This document shows, piece by piece, positions 1 to 7,955 of a stretch of 61,801 nucleotides of DNA. Each line of letters opens with the position of its first letter. Position 1 is the stretch's first letter. Under the pieces are notes generated by a model. That model worked only from the letters and a program-made list of their open reading frames with translations. It did no database searches and was not told the origin of the DNA. The position numbers were made by a program, and so were the translations under genes. Source of the stretch: an uncultured Bacilli bacterium (GTDB taxonomy: Bacteria; Bacillota_I; Bacilli_A; RF39; UBA660); assembly GCA_910576925.1 (NCBI GenBank), contig CAJTKB010000006.1:1-61801 (forward strand). The letters are read 5' to 3'.

Positions 1-642
1 ATTTTCTTCTGGCGCTTTTAATCTTTTAGTACCGAAATAGTTTTCTCCTAAATCATTTTTTGATGGCATTTTTCTAAACAAATCTATATCACAAAATGTT
101 ACATTATCTGTCTTAAAGTCATAAATTATACTACTATCATAAAAATCAACTGCTATATAACCAGCATCAATAAATGTTTCAAAAAATGAAAATAATTTAT
201 AAACTACATTTAATCTTTTTTCAATAGGTAATTGTTTAAAACGCGTTGAAGGAGTTATTTCTTTTGTTTTTTTATATTTTTCAAAGTTCCAATGATCAAA
301 TAGGCACTCACCTTGTGCATATTCGTAAATTACTACAAATAAATCATTGTAATTAAATGAATTAACATATTTAATAAGATTAGGGTGTTTTATGTCTTTA
401 TACTTAATAACAGCCTCTTTTAATAGTTTAATGGATTCCTCTTGACTAACCTCTGCTTCTACAGTTTTAGCTCCTGCTATCTTAAAAAAATATTTTCCAT
501 TAGCATTTTCTATCCCAAAAGAAATGCAACCACTCCCTGTTTCATCTATTACTGAAAAAACTTTTCCGTAATTATTCAGCCAAGAAAAATCTTGAGATTC
601 TCTTAATTTAAATTCTATATTATCTATTTTTGCTTTTATCAT
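1..642 (-). CDS. Atypical Ser/Thr protein kinase-like protein (C-terminus off the window)
   Basis: A reading frame of 214 codons is open from an ATG at 642 to the window edge, so the C-terminus is missing. Seen: a candidate ATP-binding Lys in YFFKIAG (about residue 54), a helix with conserved acids after it, VDFYDSS (about 166) where kinases have the HRD loop, CDID (about 184-187) in the DFG position, and KAPEE (about 209-213) matching the APE motif that ends the activation segment. Known: these are the catalytic landmarks of eukaryotic-like kinases. Inferred: a divergent cytoplasmic kinase, since no glycine-rich P-loop and no exact HRD or DFG is present. It starts 11 bases after the stop of the DUF6870-like gene, so the two are probably co-transcribed. 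Target unknown. Confidence 0.6.
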   Translation of the reverse strand, partial: MIKAKIDNIEFKLRESQDFSWLNNYGKVFSVIDETGSGCISFGIENANGKYFFKIAGAKTVEAEVSQEESIKLLKEAVIKYKDIKHPNLIKYVNSFNYNDLFVVIYEYAQGECLFDHWNFEKYKKTKEITPSTRFKQLPIEKRLNVVYKLFSFFETFIDAGYIAVDFYDSSIIYDFKTDNVTFCDIDLFRKMPSKNDLGENYFGTKRLKAPEEN

Positions 643-653
643 TCTTACTCCTT

Positions 654-932
654 TTATCTATATAAATTTTCTAATACTCTAGTTAAACAATCATCCGCTG
701 TTAAATCTGTATTTTCTGAAAACCTCATTTTAACTAAATGTACATTACATTTAAATATATATGGATTTTTAACTTTTGTTAAAAAATCTAATATTCTTTC
801 ATTACTTGGTTTTCTTCTATCTATTTTAATAAAACTTATTTCATCTACATCATCAAAAGTTACATCTTCTAAGTTAATATTTTTACATCTCTCTAGTTTT
901 TCTTTAATTTCTTCGATATTGTATTTATTCAT
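654..932 (-). CDS. Small DUF6870-like protein
   Basis: About 92 residues. The ATG at 932 is preferred over one 27 codons upstream because GGAGAG sits 7-8 bases before it and the protein then begins MNKYNIEEIKE. The middle and end (a KNPYIFKCN-like segment, then an acidic DCLTRVLENL end) resemble small proteins of the DUF6870 group that I associate with mobile elements of gut Firmicutes. This assignment is from memory. No catalytic motif is visible. It lies just upstream of the kinase-like gene. A decayed second copy occurs at 3024-3257, on the other side of the DinD and S66 peptidase genes, which suggests duplication or an element boundary. Confidence 0.55.
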   Translation of the reverse strand: MNKYNIEEIKEKLERCKNINLEDVTFDDVDEISFIKIDRRKPSNERILDFLTKVKNPYIFKCNVHLVKMRFSENTDLTADDCLTRVLENLYR

Positions 933-1005
933 TAAATCACTCTCCAAATTAATTATATATTTAAACATAATTAATGTTAAATGTGCAATTTTTGTTTTTT
1001 TATAT

Positions 1006-1866
1006 TCACTCATTAACTTTACTCTCTATTTTCTGTTGTTCATCAACATATTTATAATCTAAAGCATTCTTTCTTGATATCGCTGCTTTTTTAGTTTCTT
1101 TTTCATATAAATCTCTAGCGCCTTTTGCTACTCCTCCACCTCTTTTGGCAACTTTTAAATTTTCTTTCAATCCCTGTGGATGTTCTTCAAGTGCTATATC
1201 TCTTGTTGCGATTTCACCAATATTAGTTAATGCAACTTCTATATCAGTCATATTATCGCGAAGTGATTCTTTCCTAATTCCCTTATACGCTTTATATTCA
1301 CTTGCTTTCATTCCAGACCAGCCCTTTTATATCTCATTTGTTAGCATAGCATATTCAACAGGCTTATTTATACCGCCATCTTTCCAAATATCCGTCAACT
1401 TAAATCTATCAACAATACCCGTTAATCTTGCCTTTATCCACTCATCTGTATAGCCCTTATTCCTATAATATTCTACTGCTCTATTCACTGCTATTTCTGG
1501 ATCAAATACTTCGTCTATTCTTTCACTACCTAATTTAGCCAACCACAACTTGAATGGTTCTGCTTTTGGGTTTGGTATTGATTCTATAAGTCTAAAAATT
1601 CCATTCATATCTAAAGTATCCGTTTTATAAAATTTTCCATCTGAAGATTTCATTTTCAGTTGCACGATATTTTCGTGCAACTCACTTCCTTCATTAATTA
1701 GTTTTCTCTTTAAATCACTCCAATAATTTCTTGGGATTTTTGCATTAGTTAATGCTGCGATAATATCTACAATACTAAAATGGTAATCTTCTTTTTCACT
1801 ATCCCAAATACTTCTAATTTCATTGTCTTCAAATAAATTTGAAATCGTTTCTAATTTGTTGTCCAA
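1006..1866 (-). pseudogene. dinD: DinD/BRO-N family protein interrupted by an in-frame TAA
   Basis: Residues 1-179 form a BRO-N-like domain of the DNA-damage-inducible protein D type (motifs FSIVDIIAALT, NYWSDLKRKL, PKAEPFKLWLAK). A TAA then ends translation after TNEI. The same frame continues with KGWSGMKASEYK and the typical DinD C-terminal half, including HPQGLKEN and VAKRGGGVAKGARD, ending at 1006. Joined, the product is about 286 residues, close to the family length. DinD homologues read Tyr at the stop position, so one T-to-A change explains it. An internal ATG at 1311 could express the C-terminal half alone. Known role: SOS-associated, and in some systems antagonises RecA. Either a fresh nonsense mutation or two separately made pieces. 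Confidence 0.75.
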
Positions 1867-1977
1867 AATCTACACCTTCTTTATTTATAATAATTTGCTT
1901 GGGAGTTGCAATAAATCGTAATCAACCAGTTGATATTATTTATCGATTTTGTCGATTATTGTCCATTTTTAATTACT

Positions 1978-3009
1978 TCATATAGTAGCACTTTCGGTTA
2001 GTTTAATTGTTTTATTATCTAAATCAATCTCATATTCAATACCTAAAGGTAATACTCCCATTCCATAAGCATGTCCGATATTTACATTATAAATAATCGG
2101 CAAGTCTTCACAGTTATATTCTTTTAATACTTTTAAAAACATTTCTTTATATTCATCATAATACTTTTCATCTTGAGGTTTGCCTATAATAATGCCTTTA
2201 ATATTATTTAGAATTCCTTGTGCACCTAAATTTCGCATATAACATAAAACATATTCAGGAGGCATTTTTTCTTCACTTGTTTCAAGTAACATTAGTTTAT
2301 TCTTCCATTCATCTTTTTTTGGCCATATTTCAGTTTCTAATATCATCGGAAATACATCTAAGCAACCTCCAAGTAATTGTCCTTTTATTACACCTTTTCC
2401 AGATAATACTTCATATCCATGTTCTTCTTTTACAAGTTTTTTTGCAATATTTATATTTTCTTCTTTCCAAGAAACAAAATCATTAGACCAATATTCACTA
2501 GATTTAATTTCATAACCTAGAGTATCATTAAACAAAAGATTTTCTACTGCTTCTTTAGTATAATCAAACATTTTAACATATTCACCAAATTCACACATAA
2601 TTGATGGACCATAGAAAGATACAAGTCCAGATTTATTTAACATAAAATGACTTACTGTTGTATCAGAATATCCCATAAAAATTTTGGGATTATTTTTAAT
2701 AATATTATAATTTATATAGGGCAACATTCTTATTGAATCATCTCCACCTATAGCACAAAATATACCTTTTATACTTTTATCTAGGAAAGCATCCATTAAA
2801 TCTTTTGCTCTTAATTCTGGATGATTGTAGACAAATTCACTTCCTTTTAATGCATTAGGCATAGTAATAACTTTTAAACCAAAGTCATTTTCTAATCGTT
2901 CCTTTGCAATATAAAATTTATGAATAAGTTCCTTGTCTCCTAATCCACCCCAAGATAAACTTACAATGGCAATTTTATCGCCTTCTTTTAATTTTTCTGG
3001 TTTTAACAT
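1978..3009 (-). CDS. S66 family serine peptidase (LD-carboxypeptidase / MccF-like)
   Basis: 343 residues, the usual size for family S66. Seen: the nucleophile motif MGYSDTT with Ser near residue 115, the preceding IGGDDSIRMLPY loop, LLETSEE carrying the candidate catalytic Glu, and NIGHAYG carrying the candidate His near the C-terminus. Known: S66 enzymes use a Ser-Glu-His triad. LdcA trims murein tetrapeptides in the cytoplasm, while MccF-type members hydrolyse microcin C-like antibiotics and confer immunity. No signal peptide is visible. GGAG precedes the ATG at 3009. A decayed DUF6870-like copy lies immediately upstream. The accessory setting makes a self-immunity or detoxification role as plausible as murein recycling, and sequence alone does not decide between them. 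Confidence 0.85.
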   Translation of the reverse strand: MLKPEKLKEGDKIAIVSLSWGGLGDKELIHKFYIAKERLENDFGLKVITMPNALKGSEFVYNHPELRAKDLMDAFLDKSIKGIFCAIGGDDSIRMLPYINYNIIKNNPKIFMGYSDTTVSHFMLNKSGLVSFYGPSIMCEFGEYVKMFDYTKEAVENLLFNDTLGYEIKSSEYWSNDFVSWKEENINIAKKLVKEEHGYEVLSGKGVIKGQLLGGCLDVFPMILETEIWPKKDEWKNKLMLLETSEEKMPPEYVLCYMRNLGAQGILNNIKGIIIGKPQDEKYYDEYKEMFLKVLKEYNCEDLPIIYNVNIGHAYGMGVLPLGIEYEIDLDNKTIKLTESATI

Positions 3010-3023
3010 AATCTTATCTCCTT

Positions 3024-3257
3024 TTATCTATACAAATTTTCTAATGCCCTAGTTAAACAATCATCTGCTGTTAAATCAGTATCTTCTGAAAAACTCATTC
3101 TTACTAACTTTACCTTTAATTTAAATATACATTGATTTTTGACTTTTGTTAGAAAAATCTAATATTCTATCATTATTGTCTAAAATTACATCTTTTAATT
3201 TCATAATTTATATCCATCTAATTTTTCTTTTAAATCATCAATACTATATTTATTCAT
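3024..3257 (-). pseudogene. Decayed second copy of the DUF6870-like gene
   Basis: Base by base this stretch follows the intact gene at 654-932. It has the same start context (ATG at 3257), the same C-terminal stretch encoding the DCL..VLENL region, and the same 3' end. The middle is shortened (the segment encoding the first third is largely deleted) and the frame is broken by small indels. No open frame spans it. It is therefore a paralogous remnant rather than a gene. Confidence 0.75.
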
Positions 3258-3567
3258 CTATATACAACTTTTTTCGAGTATCGTTGGAAATAGTATAATA
3301 GAAAGGAAAGAACTTATATCATTGAGAAAAAAGTAATGATGATATAAGTAGTTTCTAGAATACTAAGTTGATTTAATTATAAAGAAATAGAAATAATATC
3401 AACAGAGTTCTGTATAGATCATATACATATATTAGTAAATGTTCCATCTAAAATAAGTGTATTATCCTTTATGGATGATTTTTACTCATGATAAAGTTGT
3501 AATTTGGATTTTTAAATATGATTTTATCATTATTTTAAAATACTCTTAGGACTCTTCTAATTATTAA
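3258..3567. other. Intergenic stretch with one hairpin
   Basis: No coding frame is supported here. A perfect 11-bp inverted repeat (acttatatcat / atgatataagt at 3312-3322 and 3339-3349) with a 16-base loop lies about 13 bases after a TATAAT at 3294-3299. No good -35 box stands 17 bases upstream of that TATAAT, so a small transcript is possible but unproven. Confidence 0.4.
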
Positions 3568-4182
3568 TTATATATTTAATAATTGATCATATGGATTAAT
3601 CATTATTCCTTTCCTTATCAGCATTATAAGAATAAATGACATAAGTAATCCACAAATGAAACTTAACAAACGATTTTTATTTGTTGGAATTACAGCTAAT
3701 AACGATATTAGCATACATAGGTAAGCAATAGATAATAGTAATAAATTATCACTAGCTGTGAAATACCATTCTGTAATAAGTAAAATTAATGGTAACGAGC
3801 CAATCAAAATCGCCAAGTTATTTTTTTTATGAATATACCATATCAAAAAGCCACAAAATGGTGTAATTAGGGCTATGCAACTCCATAAAATTATTTGTGA
3901 TTTAGGAAAAAAATTCAAAAATAAAATAGTATATACATAATAGGTAGACAACATTCCAACAAAGAATACAAAAGTATTTAATGAAGCACGAAATGAATTT
4001 TTTGAAAGAACTGCTATTAGCGTAGCCACCCAAACCCATATCCCAAAACGCGCCATTATATCATCAAATATAGGAAACATAAGTAATATGTCTGGTGTAT
4101 CTACAACTTTCGCAATTATTCCAAGAAATATGCCAATAGTAAATGATAAAACATACGAATATTTAGATAGAATATTTGACAT
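3568..4182 (-). CDS. Polytopic integral membrane protein, unknown function
   Basis: 204 residues with six or seven predicted membrane helices, for example around residues 10-25, 47-60, 68-88, 95-115, 124-142, 145-163 and 172-190. Short Lys/Arg-rich loops separate them (HKKNN, NKNRL). No transporter signature or catalytic motif is visible. Perhaps related to small families such as DUF6518, but I cannot confirm that. The gene stands alone, with more than 300 empty bases on either side. The start at 4182 is preceded by TAGGGGTGAATAA, an acceptable ribosome-binding site. Confidence 0.6.
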   Translation of the reverse strand: MSNILSKYSYVLSFTIGIFLGIIAKVVDTPDILLMFPIFDDIMARFGIWVWVATLIAVLSKNSFRASLNTFVFFVGMLSTYYVYTILFLNFFPKSQIILWSCIALITPFCGFLIWYIHKKNNLAILIGSLPLILLITEWYFTASDNLLLLSIAYLCMLISLLAVIPTNKNRLLSFICGLLMSFILIMLIRKGIMINPYDQLLNI

Positions 4183-4880
4183 TTATTCACCCCTAAACTT
4201 TATTCTTTATCTTAATAGATAACTAATTTTATATATTCTTATTAAAAACTTAGAATTTATAATCAAGAGCAAAATTAAATCTCTTACAAAATACAAATAA
4301 TAAAAATGGAACCCTTAAATTGTTGACACTGACTTTAATAATGATGACAATGCTAAATATCATATAATATCTATAATATATAATTTCTTTTTGGAGGCAA
4401 GTACTCAACTGTTAAAGTATTCCTAATAAAATTATACTAGACTATCTAATATAACACAATAAATTCTTACTAAATTATCAGGATAAACGCCTGAGATTTT
4501 ACAAATCCTTATAAATAATTTGTGAATTTAAAATTACTTTTTTATTTTTTAATGTATTTTAGAATTTTGTTACTTGTTAATACCAAACTTGTGCGTTTAT
4601 CCTGGCCCTAATTATTATCATTATTGGCAAAATTATATTTCCATTGATATAATAGTTATTTATTTCTCATATGAGTTTTTTTATTCTTTTTTTAGTAATA
4701 TTTAGTTTTTTGTTTAATTTATTCTCATAGTTGTTTATTTATTTTGTATTGTTTAATACATCTTATTATTATTATTTTACTATAATATTAGTTTTATAAC
4801 TTCTTTTACTTTAATATTTATAACTATAAAGGTATATATGGATAAGAATTCTAAATTTTTTTAAATCTCAACTTTATAGG
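4183..4880. other. Long AT-rich intergenic region, no gene seen
   Basis: Nearly 700 bases without a supportable coding frame. It holds a MITE-like element at 4479-4604. A GGAGG at 4394-4398, preceded by TATAAT-like runs on the + strand, is not followed by a usable start codon, so it may be what remains of an insertion. The rest is AT-rich sequence without hairpins or repeats that I trust. Confidence 0.5.
4479..4604. mobile_element. MITE-like element, copy A (internally deleted)
   Basis: 126 bases bounded by a perfect 12-bp terminal inverted repeat (CAGGATAAACGC ... GCGTTTATCCTG). Its reverse complement aligns along its whole length with the element at 7966-8136, except that about 45 internal bases are absent. 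It has no coding capacity. The flanks do not show a clean duplication. Two copies in opposite orientation within 3.5 kb point to a non-autonomous element moved by a transposase encoded elsewhere. Confidence 0.75.
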
Positions 4881-5507
4881 TTATATTTTATTATTATTTT
4901 GTATTTTTATAAATTTTAATCCTTTTATTACCTTTGTTAAAGATTCTATTGCTTTTTTTTCATCAATTGGCTTGTCTATATATTCATCAAAACCTCTTCC
5001 TAAATATATGTTTCTAGCATTTTGATCCACTGTTAAAATTATAATAGGGATGTTGTAATTTTTCTCTTTTAATATATCTAACACCATTTCTCCACTTTCT
5101 CCATGTGGGTATACATTATTCGTTATAATAACGTCATATCTATTATCGCCCTCTATTCTATCTATAATATCACTGGCAGTTGGCACAACTTCTGTTTCAA
5201 TTCCCATGCTTCTTAATAATGAATTAGTTAAAGGCGCCATACTCTTTGTATAGTCACCTATTAGTGCTTTAACAGGTCTACTCGTTTTATATTTCACTTT
5301 GCTATTAAATTTCTTTTGTATTTCATTATTCCATTTTATGCTATATTCCTTTCTTTCTCTAATTCTATTTTTTTCTTGTTGATGTTTTTTATAGTTTTCT
5401 TCTATTTCCTCGTTTTTTTTATTTTTTAATAACTTATATGCTAAGTAAATTGTTGTAACTAAAAATACAATAAAAAATAGTATAATTACAGTTTTTTTAT
5501 CACTCAT
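4881..5507 (-). CDS. Membrane-anchored pseudo-receiver protein
   Basis: 208 residues: a transmembrane helix at about 6-26, a highly charged coiled linker (about 28-75) and a response-regulator receiver fold (about 78-195). Conserved receiver features are an acidic residue in LIGDYT (D85), Thr159 in IIILTVDQ and Lys179 in YIDKP. The phospho-acceptor position, set by alignment with the regulator at 12126-12788, is Asn130 (VIITNNVYP) instead of Asp. Known: receivers lacking this Asp cannot be phosphorylated in the usual way and often act as protein-interaction modules. The ATG has a good GGAGG. No kinase lies beside it, and the nearest hybrid kinase is at 39.4-41.2 kb. It probably scaffolds or senses at the membrane. 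Confidence 0.75.
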   Translation of the reverse strand: MSDKKTVIILFFIVFLVTTIYLAYKLLKNKKNEEIEENYKKHQQEKNRIRERKEYSIKWNNEIQKKFNSKVKYKTSRPVKALIGDYTKSMAPLTNSLLRSMGIETEVVPTASDIIDRIEGDNRYDVIITNNVYPHGESGEMVLDILKEKNYNIPIIILTVDQNARNIYLGRGFDEYIDKPIDEKKAIESLTKVIKGLKFIKIQNNNKI

Positions 5508-5764
5508 TTTTTTCCTCCATCCAAAATATAATCTAAACCTACTTTATATTTTTATCTTAACTTTTTCTCCTTACATAGTTTTAATTCATTGCTATAGGCA
5601 CAAATTATTATTTAAAACAATTTCCGCCTAGCATTTTTTCTAATTATCCTATTAGTAGTTGAAGTAGTATTTGTGTACTAATAATTCTTAAATTTTTTTA
5701 TAAGTCTTCTTTTCTAAAAATGTTTATTTAAATATTTTTTATAGGCAGTAAGTCATAAAAAATA

Positions 5765-5806
5765 AGAGCCTATAAACTGTGAGTTTATCACAAATTTATA
5801 GGCTCT
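5765..5806 (-). terminator. Rho-independent terminator of the KTR protein gene
   Basis: Perfect 12-bp arms (AGAGCCTATAAA / TTTATAGGCTCT) enclose a second short stem (GTGA / TCAC). On the minus strand the hairpin is followed by TTATTTTTT. It begins about 5 bases after the stop codon of the gene at 5811-6002. Confidence 0.85.
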
Positions 5807-5810
5807 GCGT

Positions 5811-6002
5811 CTATGCGTCGGGCTCTTTAATTATTTTAATTTTCATATTTTTTACTTCTATTAGACTTTCTTTTTTGCACTTCGGACAATAAAGAGGAAA
5901 GTTTTTTAATATGGTATCATTTCTCATTTTCAATCGTGTTTTATTTGAACAAATAGGACATATAATCCATTCTAATCTTGGTATCACATTTATTGCCTCC
6001 AT
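5811..6002 (-). CDS. Cysteine-rich KTR domain protein
   Basis: 63 residues with two CxxC knuckles (CPICSNKTRLK at about 15-25 and CPKCKKE at about 39-45), which can form one zinc ribbon. The KTR after the first knuckle and the spacing match the cysteine-rich KTR family (PF14205, from memory), whose members are usually cargo of conjugative or integrated elements. The function of the family is unknown. The gene follows a 42-residue hydrophobic peptide gene after 14 bases and ends in a strong terminator, so the two form a small unit. Confidence 0.8.
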   Translation of the reverse strand: MEAINVIPRLEWIICPICSNKTRLKMRNDTILKNFPLYCPKCKKESLIEVKNMKIKIIKEPDA

Positions 6003-6016
6003 TTTTTATTATATTG

Positions 6017-6145
6017 TTATCCTAATAATCCATTATAAAATGCCATTATTCCTAAAATTGCACCTACAATAGATGCTACTAAGGTAATGACAATTAGATA
6101 TGGATTTTCTTTAAATAATTTCCCCAAATCTTTTAAATCTTGCAT
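6017..6145 (-). CDS. 42-residue hydrophobic peptide
   Basis: Short frame with a strong ribosome-binding site (GGGAGGAG, 8 bases before the ATG at 6145). The peptide starts with a charged amphipathic stretch (MQDLKDLGKLFKENP), followed by one membrane helix from about 17 to 36. The helix contains a GxxxG pattern (GAILG), and the C-terminus is NGLLG. There is no double-glycine leader and no signal-peptidase site. It may be a small membrane protein, a toxin-like peptide or a leaderless bacteriocin. Nothing in the sequence separates these options. It is co-directional with the KTR gene, and a promoter lies at 6235-6262. Confidence 0.65.
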   Translation of the reverse strand: MQDLKDLGKLFKENPYLIVITLVASIVGAILGIMAFYNGLLG

Positions 6146-6234
6146 TTAGTCTTCTCCTCCCATTCTATTTTCTTTTATTTTTTCTATTCTTTTTATATAA
6201 AGCAAATTCCATTTACTATAAATTTAGTCAAACT

Positions 6235-6262
6235 ATTATATCCTAAAATAGTATACAGTAAA
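6235..6262 (-). promoter_or_regulatory. Sigma-A-type promoter for the small peptide / KTR unit
   Basis: On the minus strand, TTTACT (6257-6262), a 16-base spacer and TATAAT (6235-6240). The 42-residue peptide gene starts about 90 bases downstream. Confidence 0.6.
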
Positions 6263-6548
6263 CCTACAAAAATGAATTCATATATATTTGATTACTTTGA
6301 TTACACATTTAAATTTGTTATTTTTTATCTATAACTATTTTTATGAAAATATCGTAAGCAGTAGTATGTTTATCTTTTGATAGCCACTTTTATTATCTCT
6401 CACCAATTTCTTGGTCTAATAATAATAATAATAATAATTGAATTGGTATCATAATTGTTGATGTGATTATACATACAAATCAATGGAAATTGTACTATGC
6501 ATTAATAGAAAAATTAAATATATTTTTATAGGTTCATTAGCTTTTTTC
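6263..6548. other. Intergenic region with a trinucleotide repeat
   Basis: No gene is supported. Apart from the TAA repeat at 6418-6439 I see only AT-rich sequence. Confidence 0.5.
6418..6439. repeat. Trinucleotide (TAA)n microsatellite
   Basis: Seven uninterrupted TAA units in intergenic sequence. Such tracts change length by slippage. The nearest gene end is 110 bases away, so an effect on expression is doubtful. Confidence 0.85.
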
Positions 6549-6989
6549 TCATTTAGTTCTAATTTTATTTTCTTTTATATCTCGCTTTTTATTTCTTGAT
6601 TTACTTTTTTCTAATACTATTGTTATAATCGATATTATTAAAAATAGTCCAGTATAATTTATAAAAATATCATGGTATGCAGATGAAGCAAGTGGCTCTC
6701 TAAAACCAGTTAGCCAAATGTAAAAGAAAGTAAGTAACATTGTAGGTATATAGGTTACTATCATTCTAATAAATATATTTTTAATAGGTAACTTTGTAGC
6801 CATTTTATAGGCTATAACGCCTATTAAAACTATCAGTGCTCTATCAATTTCATGCCAATTTCCATTAGGATCTGAATATGTTCCAGATGTTAAATAAGCA
6901 ATACTATTTACTAAGGTTGTTATTGTATATATTATACAGTACATAAATACTGAATCTTTAAGCCATCCATTCCAAATTTTTTTCATCAC
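6549..6989 (-). CDS. Small membrane protein (DUF6608-like)
   Basis: 146 residues with four predicted helices (about 13-35, 50-65, 75-95 and 108-125) and a strongly basic C-terminal tail (KSKSRNKKRDIKENKIRTK). The pattern of a WNGW N-terminus, YCIIYT, then SDPNGNWHEIDRA between helices 1 and 2, resembles the DUF6608 family, which I recall beside PadR-type regulators. The start codon overlaps the end of the PadR gene at base 6989, so translation is coupled. Probably the target or effector of that regulator. Function unknown. Confidence 0.6.
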   Translation of the reverse strand: MMKKIWNGWLKDSVFMYCIIYTITTLVNSIAYLTSGTYSDPNGNWHEIDRALIVLIGVIAYKMATKLPIKNIFIRMIVTYIPTMLLTFFYIWLTGFREPLASSAYHDIFINYTGLFLIISIITIVLEKSKSRNKKRDIKENKIRTK

Positions 6990-7525
6990 TATTTTTCCTC
7001 CTTTAATTTATTTTCAAAATCTGTTATCCATTTTTCTAATACATTAACTAAACTTATTTGTTGTCTAAAAATAGCTTTACCTGTTTCTGGAATATGACCT
7101 CGCTCTAAAAGTCTTACATCTAATGTTTCTTTTAATTGTAAAATCTTTTCCTTAATATTTGATACTATTACTAATTGTTCTTTAGTATCAATAAAGTTCA
7201 AATTCATAATAATTGCATTAAAATCTAAAAATATGCTAATATCCTTATTAGAAATTTCGTTCATTAACTCTTTGAAATGAGTATTCCCCTTTTCAGTAAT
7301 GGTATATATTGTTTTATCTGGCATATTTCCATTTTTTTCTATATGGCTTGAAATATACTCTTTTGATTCCAATTGCAATACTTTTTTATAAATTGACTGT
7401 TCACTAATTCTTATCCACCTTGATATATGACGATATTTTATATTTTTCTTAATATCATATGCACTTTGTGGATGTCCTTTAATTAAACCTAACAATATCA
7501 AATCTATATTTGACATATTCATCAC
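6989..7525 (-). CDS. PadR family transcriptional regulator
   Basis: 178 residues. The N-terminal winged helix (IDLILLGLIKGHPQSAYDI, then EQSIYKKVLQLESKEYIS and YTITEKG) is the standard PadR DNA-binding domain. A C-terminal helical domain of about 85 residues is likely for dimerisation (PadR-s2 type). Known: PadR proteins repress detoxification or transporter genes and let go when a small molecule binds. It overlaps the VOC gene upstream by 4 bases and the membrane protein downstream by 1 base, making a three-gene operon (VOC - PadR - membrane protein) transcribed from 7941. Confidence 0.9.
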   Translation of the reverse strand: MMNMSNIDLILLGLIKGHPQSAYDIKKNIKYRHISRWIRISEQSIYKKVLQLESKEYISSHIEKNGNMPDKTIYTITEKGNTHFKELMNEISNKDISIFLDFNAIIMNLNFIDTKEQLVIVSNIKEKILQLKETLDVRLLERGHIPETGKAIFRQQISLVNVLEKWITDFENKLKEEK

Positions 7526-7878
7526 TTCCTATTTACATAATCTGTAATACCTAATCTGTTACCAAAGGGATCTTCAAACTCTACTGCATTACCAGTTCCA
7601 ATTTTAAAAGGCTCAGTTAAAAAATCTATCCCTTTTTCTTTCATTTGCTTATACAAAACTAAAACATCTTCTACTTCAAACCATATAGTAGGTTTTAAAT
7701 TTTTAAATTTATTTTTATCTTTTAAAATTATTGCTAGTTCTTCATTTCCTATATTAAAAGCTGCCATTCCTTTATCAGGAAAATCAAATTTCTTTTTTAG
7801 TCCTAAAACTTTCTCATAGTACTTCTTTGCTTCTTCCATATTATCAACTGGAAGAAAATAATTATCGTATTTTTCCAC
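7522..7878 (-). CDS. VOC superfamily protein (glyoxalase / bleomycin-resistance fold)
   Basis: 118 residues, one complete VOC module (beta-alpha-beta-beta-beta twice): NYFLPVDNMEEAKKYYEKVLG at the N-terminus and EFEDPFGNRLGITDY at the C-terminus, the latter carrying the usual metal-site Glu region. Start is GTG, with GAGGCG upstream. First gene of the VOC - PadR - membrane protein operon. VOC proteins of this length act as dimers, either as dioxygenase- or isomerase-type enzymes or as antibiotic-binding proteins. Substrate unknown. With PadR in the operon a detoxification role is reasonable, but that is inference. Confidence 0.85.
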   Translation of the reverse strand: MEKYDNYFLPVDNMEEAKKYYEKVLGLKKKFDFPDKGMAAFNIGNEELAIILKDKNKFKNLKPTIWFEVEDVLVLYKQMKEKGIDFLTEPFKIGTGNAVEFEDPFGNRLGITDYVNRK

Positions 7879-7917
7879 TTAAAACGCCTCTTTTTTTACT
7901 ATAAATTATATTAATAT

Positions 7918-7946
7918 ATTTTATAGTAATTATACGCAGTTGTCAA
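7918..7946 (-). promoter_or_regulatory. Sigma-A promoter of the VOC-PadR operon
   Basis: Minus strand: TTGACA (7941-7946), exactly 17 bases, then TAAAAT (7918-7923). Transcription would start near 7911, about 33 bases before the GTG of the VOC gene. The -35 box lies 10 bases from the target-site duplication of the neighbouring MITE. Confidence 0.75.
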
Positions 7947-7955
7947 TTATTAACT

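Noticed and set aside
2220..2486. Open frames on the + strand opposite the S66 peptidase and other minus genes
   Set aside because: They are antisense to well-supported genes, rich in Ile/Leu/Phe/Tyr as expected for the complement of AT-rich coding DNA, and lack ribosome-binding sites.
3294..3349. TATAAT followed by a hairpin as a small-RNA gene
   Set aside because: No -35 box at 16-18 bases and no T-run after the hairpin. Kept only as a note in the intergenic entry.
4394..4440. GGAGG with nearby TATAAT-like runs as the start of a small gene
   Set aside because: No ATG, GTG or TTG with an open frame follows at a workable distance.
6418..6439. TAA microsatellite as a phase-variation switch
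   Set aside because: It is more than 100 bases from any gene start or promoter, so length change would not alter a reading frame or spacing.
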